NCBI RefSeq assembly: GCF_039941015.1
Contig: NZ_JBDVFI010000074.1
Source of the DNA: Sedimentitalea sp039941015
GTDB lineage: Bacteria; Pseudomonadota; Alphaproteobacteria; Rhodobacterales; Rhodobacteraceae
Length of the DNA stretch: 64,000 nt
Direction: 5' to 3' (one strand)
Under the pieces are notes generated by a model, which saw only the letters and a list, made by a program, of their open reading frames with translations, did no database searches and had not been told where the DNA came from. Every line of letters begins with the position of its first letter. Positions within the stretch are counted from its first letter, which is position 1. The position numbers and the translations under genes are program-made. Shown here piece by piece: positions 61,763-64,000 of this stretch.

Positions 61763-62225
61763 TTCGATGTTGCGCCGCTTTACTGCCCAGCGAGACGGGC
61801 TGAACTGGGCTGCCGAGCAGATCGCAGAACTGCCCGGAGACGTGCTTGATCTGGGGCTCGGCAACGGTCGCACCTATGACCATCTGCGCGAGATATTGCC
61901 CGACCGACGCATTCGCGTGATCGACCGCGTGCTGCAATGCCACCCGTCCTGCACACCGCCCGCCAAAGATTTTCTGGAAGGCGAAGCTGAACCGATGTTG
62001 CAACGCCTGGCAGAGCTTGGTGCACAGTTTGCTCTGGCACACTACGATTTCGGATCGGGCATCAAGGCCGACGACGTAGCCGAAGCCGCGCGGCTCAGCC
62101 CGTTGCTCGCGCAGGTCATGCGCCCGGGCGGATTGATTGTGTCGGGCCAGCCCCTGGTCGGTTTCAAACAGATCACCGGCCCCGACACCATCGCGCCTGA
62201 CCGCTATCTGTTCTATCGTAGCTGA
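61749..62225 (+). CDS. Small class I SAM-dependent methyltransferase-like protein, last gene of the cluster
   Basis: A 158-residue protein with motif I GDVLDLGLGNGRTYDHLRE (about 30-48) and a late GGLIVSGQPL strand. It shares the exact LGLGNGRTY core, its overall length and a closing YLFY/CFIY-type strand with the 167-residue protein at 44896-45399. It overlaps the deacetylase gene by 14 bases, so co-expression with the glycan genes is likely. O- or N-methylation of a sugar is a possible role, but the acceptor is not known. Similar small methyltransferases of the same type are, to my knowledge, uncharacterised. Confidence 0.8.
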   Translation: MSRLDSMLRRFTAQRDGLNWAAEQIAELPGDVLDLGLGNGRTYDHLREILPDRRIRVIDRVLQCHPSCTPPAKDFLEGEAEPMLQRLAELGAQFALAHYDFGSGIKADDVAEAARLSPLLAQVMRPGGLIVSGQPLVGFKQITGPDTIAPDRYLFYRS

Positions 62226-62284
62226 CCCTTCCGCCTGCGCGCCCGCGGGGCTATATGGGTGTCAACTCAGCCCAAAGGTGCCCC

Positions 62285-62974
62285 ATGACTTTTGACCGCA
62301 AGATAAAGATCGCCCCGTCCATCCTCGCCGCCGACTTCGCCAATTTCGGGGCGGAGTGCGAAGCAATCGAGGCACAGGGCGCTGATTGGGTGCATGTCGA
62401 TGTGATGGATGGGCATTTCGTGCCTAACATCACCTTTGGGCCGGCGACCTGCGCAGCCATCCGCCCGCATATCAAGGGCGTGATGGACGTGCATCTGATG
62501 ATCGCGCCGGTTGACCCCTATATCGACGCCTTTGCGGCCGCCGGAGCCGATGTGATCACCGCCCATATCGAGGCGGGTCCACATATCCACCGCACCCTAC
62601 AGGCGATCCGCGCAGCCGGTGCCAAGGCAGGCATCGCGCTCAACCCCGGCACGCCGGCGAGCGCGATTGAACCCCTGCTCGACATGATCGATCTGGTTTG
62701 TGTGATGACCGTAAACCCCGGCTTTGGCGGACAGAAATTCATCGACATGACCGACAAGATTCGCGGTCTGCGCGCGTTGATCGGAGAGCGCCCGGTGCAT
62801 ATTGAGATCGACGGCGGCGTTGATCCGACCACTGCACCGCTGGTGGCACGTGCCGGAGCCGACGTGCTGGTCGCCGGGTCGGCAGTATTCCGGGGCGGGT
62901 CCGTCACGAACCCCGATCCTTACGGCACCAATATCCGCGCCATTCGCGAAGCCGCAGAAGGCGTCTATGCCTGA
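62285..62974 (+). CDS. rpe: Ribulose-phosphate 3-epimerase
   Basis: A 229-residue TIM-barrel enzyme that interconverts ribulose 5-phosphate and xylulose 5-phosphate in the pentose phosphate and Calvin cycles. The ATG at 62285 gives the family start KIAPSILAADF. HVDVMDGHFVPN (metal His/Asp) is near residues 39-50, VMTVNPGFGGQKF around 140-152, and EIDGGV (metal Asp) around 175. It lies 59 bases after the methyltransferase and could be partly read through from the glycan cluster, but it is probably a housekeeping gene. Confidence 0.96.
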   Translation: MTFDRKIKIAPSILAADFANFGAECEAIEAQGADWVHVDVMDGHFVPNITFGPATCAAIRPHIKGVMDVHLMIAPVDPYIDAFAAAGADVITAHIEAGPHIHRTLQAIRAAGAKAGIALNPGTPASAIEPLLDMIDLVCVMTVNPGFGGQKFIDMTDKIRGLRALIGERPVHIEIDGGVDPTTAPLVARAGADVLVAGSAVFRGGSVTNPDPYGTNIRAIREAAEGVYA

Positions 62975-63043
62975 TAGGATGGAATCGAGTGCCTGAGAAT
63001 CGCGCTGCGGCACTCGCCCATGAACCCAGAGAGACCTTGTAGT

Positions 63044-63553
63044 ATGCCCCGTCTGCTCCCTGCCATTCTGATCCTTGTACTCACGACAACACTTAGCCAT
63101 GCGCAAGGCTATGGTTACGGGAATTCCAAGTCAGGTCTGAGTGATCGCACGACCAATCGCGTCGTACGTCTCCTGGAACAGGGCTTGCGGCAATGCCAGG
63201 CGCTGGACTCGGTGTATCGCTATGATTGTTACCGCCAGAACTATCAGGCCGCAGGGAAGCAACTCACCGGAAACCCCGCCTATGCGCCTGCCCAACAGGC
63301 GCTGCGCGATGTGGAAAACACGCTGGCGGGTGTACTGAACGCCAATGCTGACCCGGCGGCAAAACCACTGCGACGCCGGGGCAAGCGCTATGCCGCGATA
63401 TCAGAGGCCGCCATCCCAAGGTCCAAGGCTGCCTTTACGGAGGCACTTGACGAAGCCACAACCCAGTTGCTCCGATCTGCCGGCTCCAGCGGCGATCACT
63501 TTGCACGGATCGCCAGCGCGTTGGATTCGGAAAAGGTATTCCTGCGCTCGTAA
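63044..63553 (+). CDS. Secreted protein of unknown function
   Basis: A 169-residue protein starting at the ATG at 63044 with a signal peptide (residues 1-21, LSHAQ). The mature part begins with a Gly/Tyr/Ser-rich stretch (GYGYGNSKSG), followed by mostly helical sequence with two cysteines (QCQALD and YDCYRQ) that could pair. RRRGKRYAAISEAAIPRSKAAFTEALDEA is basic-amphipathic. No family is recognised. It converges with the universal stress protein gene (8-base gap) and follows rpe. Confidence 0.6.
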   Translation: MPRLLPAILILVLTTTLSHAQGYGYGNSKSGLSDRTTNRVVRLLEQGLRQCQALDSVYRYDCYRQNYQAAGKQLTGNPAYAPAQQALRDVENTLAGVLNANADPAAKPLRRRGKRYAAISEAAIPRSKAAFTEALDEATTQLLRSAGSSGDHFARIASALDSEKVFLRS

Positions 63554-63561
63554 ACCTGACT

Positions 63562-63969
63562 TTAGCGCACCACATGCACCGCACAGGCCGCGTGACGCAC
63601 CACCTGCGAGGCGGTCGAGCCCAAAAGCAGGTCCTGCATCCCCGGCCGGTGGGACGCTATGATTATCAGATCTGGTGAGTTGCTCTCTGCCCATTCCAGA
63701 ATCGACCGGCCCGAATGCCCTTCAATCACAGTGCCGGTGGCGTTTGGCAACGTTGCGGCCATGTCATCAAGCTGCTCCTGAATCGCATCCCGTGCTGCTT
63801 TCAGATAGTCCTCGGGCATATAGGAAATCGCATATCCCGGGATATGCTCGACGACGTGCAACAGCGTGATCTTTGCACCGGGCGACGCCAGCAATTGCGC
63901 CAGCTTAAGTGGGCCAGACGTGTCGCGCTCGGCGTCAAAAGAGATCGGTACAAGTATGTTCTGATACAT
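63562..63969 (-). CDS. Universal stress protein family (UspA-like)
   Basis: A 135-residue single Usp domain. The N-terminus MYQNILVPISFD and the middle LLHVVEHIPGYAISYMPEDYL are typical. The nucleotide-binding stretch near the end, GMQDLLLGSTASQVVRHAACAVHVVR (from about residue 110), has the G-S-T-A phosphate loop, so ATP-binding is likely. The ATG at 63969 follows GGAGGG. It is probably made under stress or stationary phase, but no promoter is assigned. Confidence 0.94.
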   Translation of the reverse strand: MYQNILVPISFDAERDTSGPLKLAQLLASPGAKITLLHVVEHIPGYAISYMPEDYLKAARDAIQEQLDDMAATLPNATGTVIEGHSGRSILEWAESNSPDLIIIASHRPGMQDLLLGSTASQVVRHAACAVHVVR

Positions 63970-64000
63970 GAGAAACCCTCCATATGTTCAAGGAGAGGAT

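Noticed and set aside
1..64000. Search for tRNA, rRNA, CRISPR arrays, IS elements, prophage genes and att sites
   Set aside because: Intergenic regions were read for tRNA-like cloverleaves, repeated spacers, transposase motifs and integrases; nothing credible was seen. A covariance-model search would be needed to exclude small RNAs.

Overview
The window looks like a chromosomal segment of a marine alphaproteobacterium of the Rhodobacteraceae (Roseobacter group). The grounds are the F1-only ATP synthase operon atpHAGDC without F0 genes, a one-polypeptide indolepyruvate:ferredoxin oxidoreductase, a MaoC-phosphotransacetylase fusion, an IGF-type ClpA, many amino-acid and organic-acid uptake and catabolic genes, high GC, and a GC-rich intergenic palindrome of a kind I recall from this family. 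The genus cannot be decided by eye. I see no prophage, intact insertion sequence, CRISPR array, rRNA or tRNA.

Layout. 1-6.9 kb: an OmpA/MotB-type coiled-coil protein cut by the window edge, a secreted M23 peptidase coupled to clpA, gloB and a methyltransferase. 7.2-12.1 kb: atpHAGDC, closed by a clear intrinsic terminator. 12.2-20 kb: an H-type lectin protein, prs, a DsbA-like isomerase with an alpha/beta hydrolase, a tightly packed threonine aldolase-ycgN-ribF group, a MaoC hydratase, a WYL regulator and a HAD hydrolase. 20.4-23.7 kb: a broken remnant of a GcvT/DmdA-like gene, then a reductase operon (64-aa protein, nitroreductase, quinone-oxidoreductase-like enzyme) divergent from a LysR regulator. 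23.8-29.1 kb: shikimate dehydrogenase plus a TctABC-type tripartite transporter, lying downstream of phoH. 29.3-32.4 kb: miaB, a conserved unknown and a Kv-like channel ending in a zinc ribbon.

32.4-45.4 kb is a catabolic region. It holds diaminopropionate ammonia-lyase, an M20 amidohydrolase and a PhyH dioxygenase, with a divergent Lrp regulator. A second Lrp regulator is divergent from indolepyruvate ferredoxin oxidoreductase. A thiolase, a GST, acetate kinase and a bifunctional enoyl-CoA hydratase/phosphotransacetylase follow. 45.6-51.8 kb: a complete peptide-type ABC transporter operon ending in a small secreted protein. 51.9-55.4 kb: a hypothetical gene, a TorF-type outer-membrane protein and a large MscS channel.

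55.7-62.2 kb carries the most interesting unit: seven translationally coupled or closely spaced genes (MurG-like GT, GT4, GT4, histidine phosphatase, second MurG-like GT, polysaccharide deacetylase, small methyltransferase). It looks like an uncharacterised glycan or glycolipid pathway. Its last gene has a paralogue at 45 kb. Rpe, a small secreted protein and a universal stress protein close the window. All family names come from motif recognition by eye; no database search was run.
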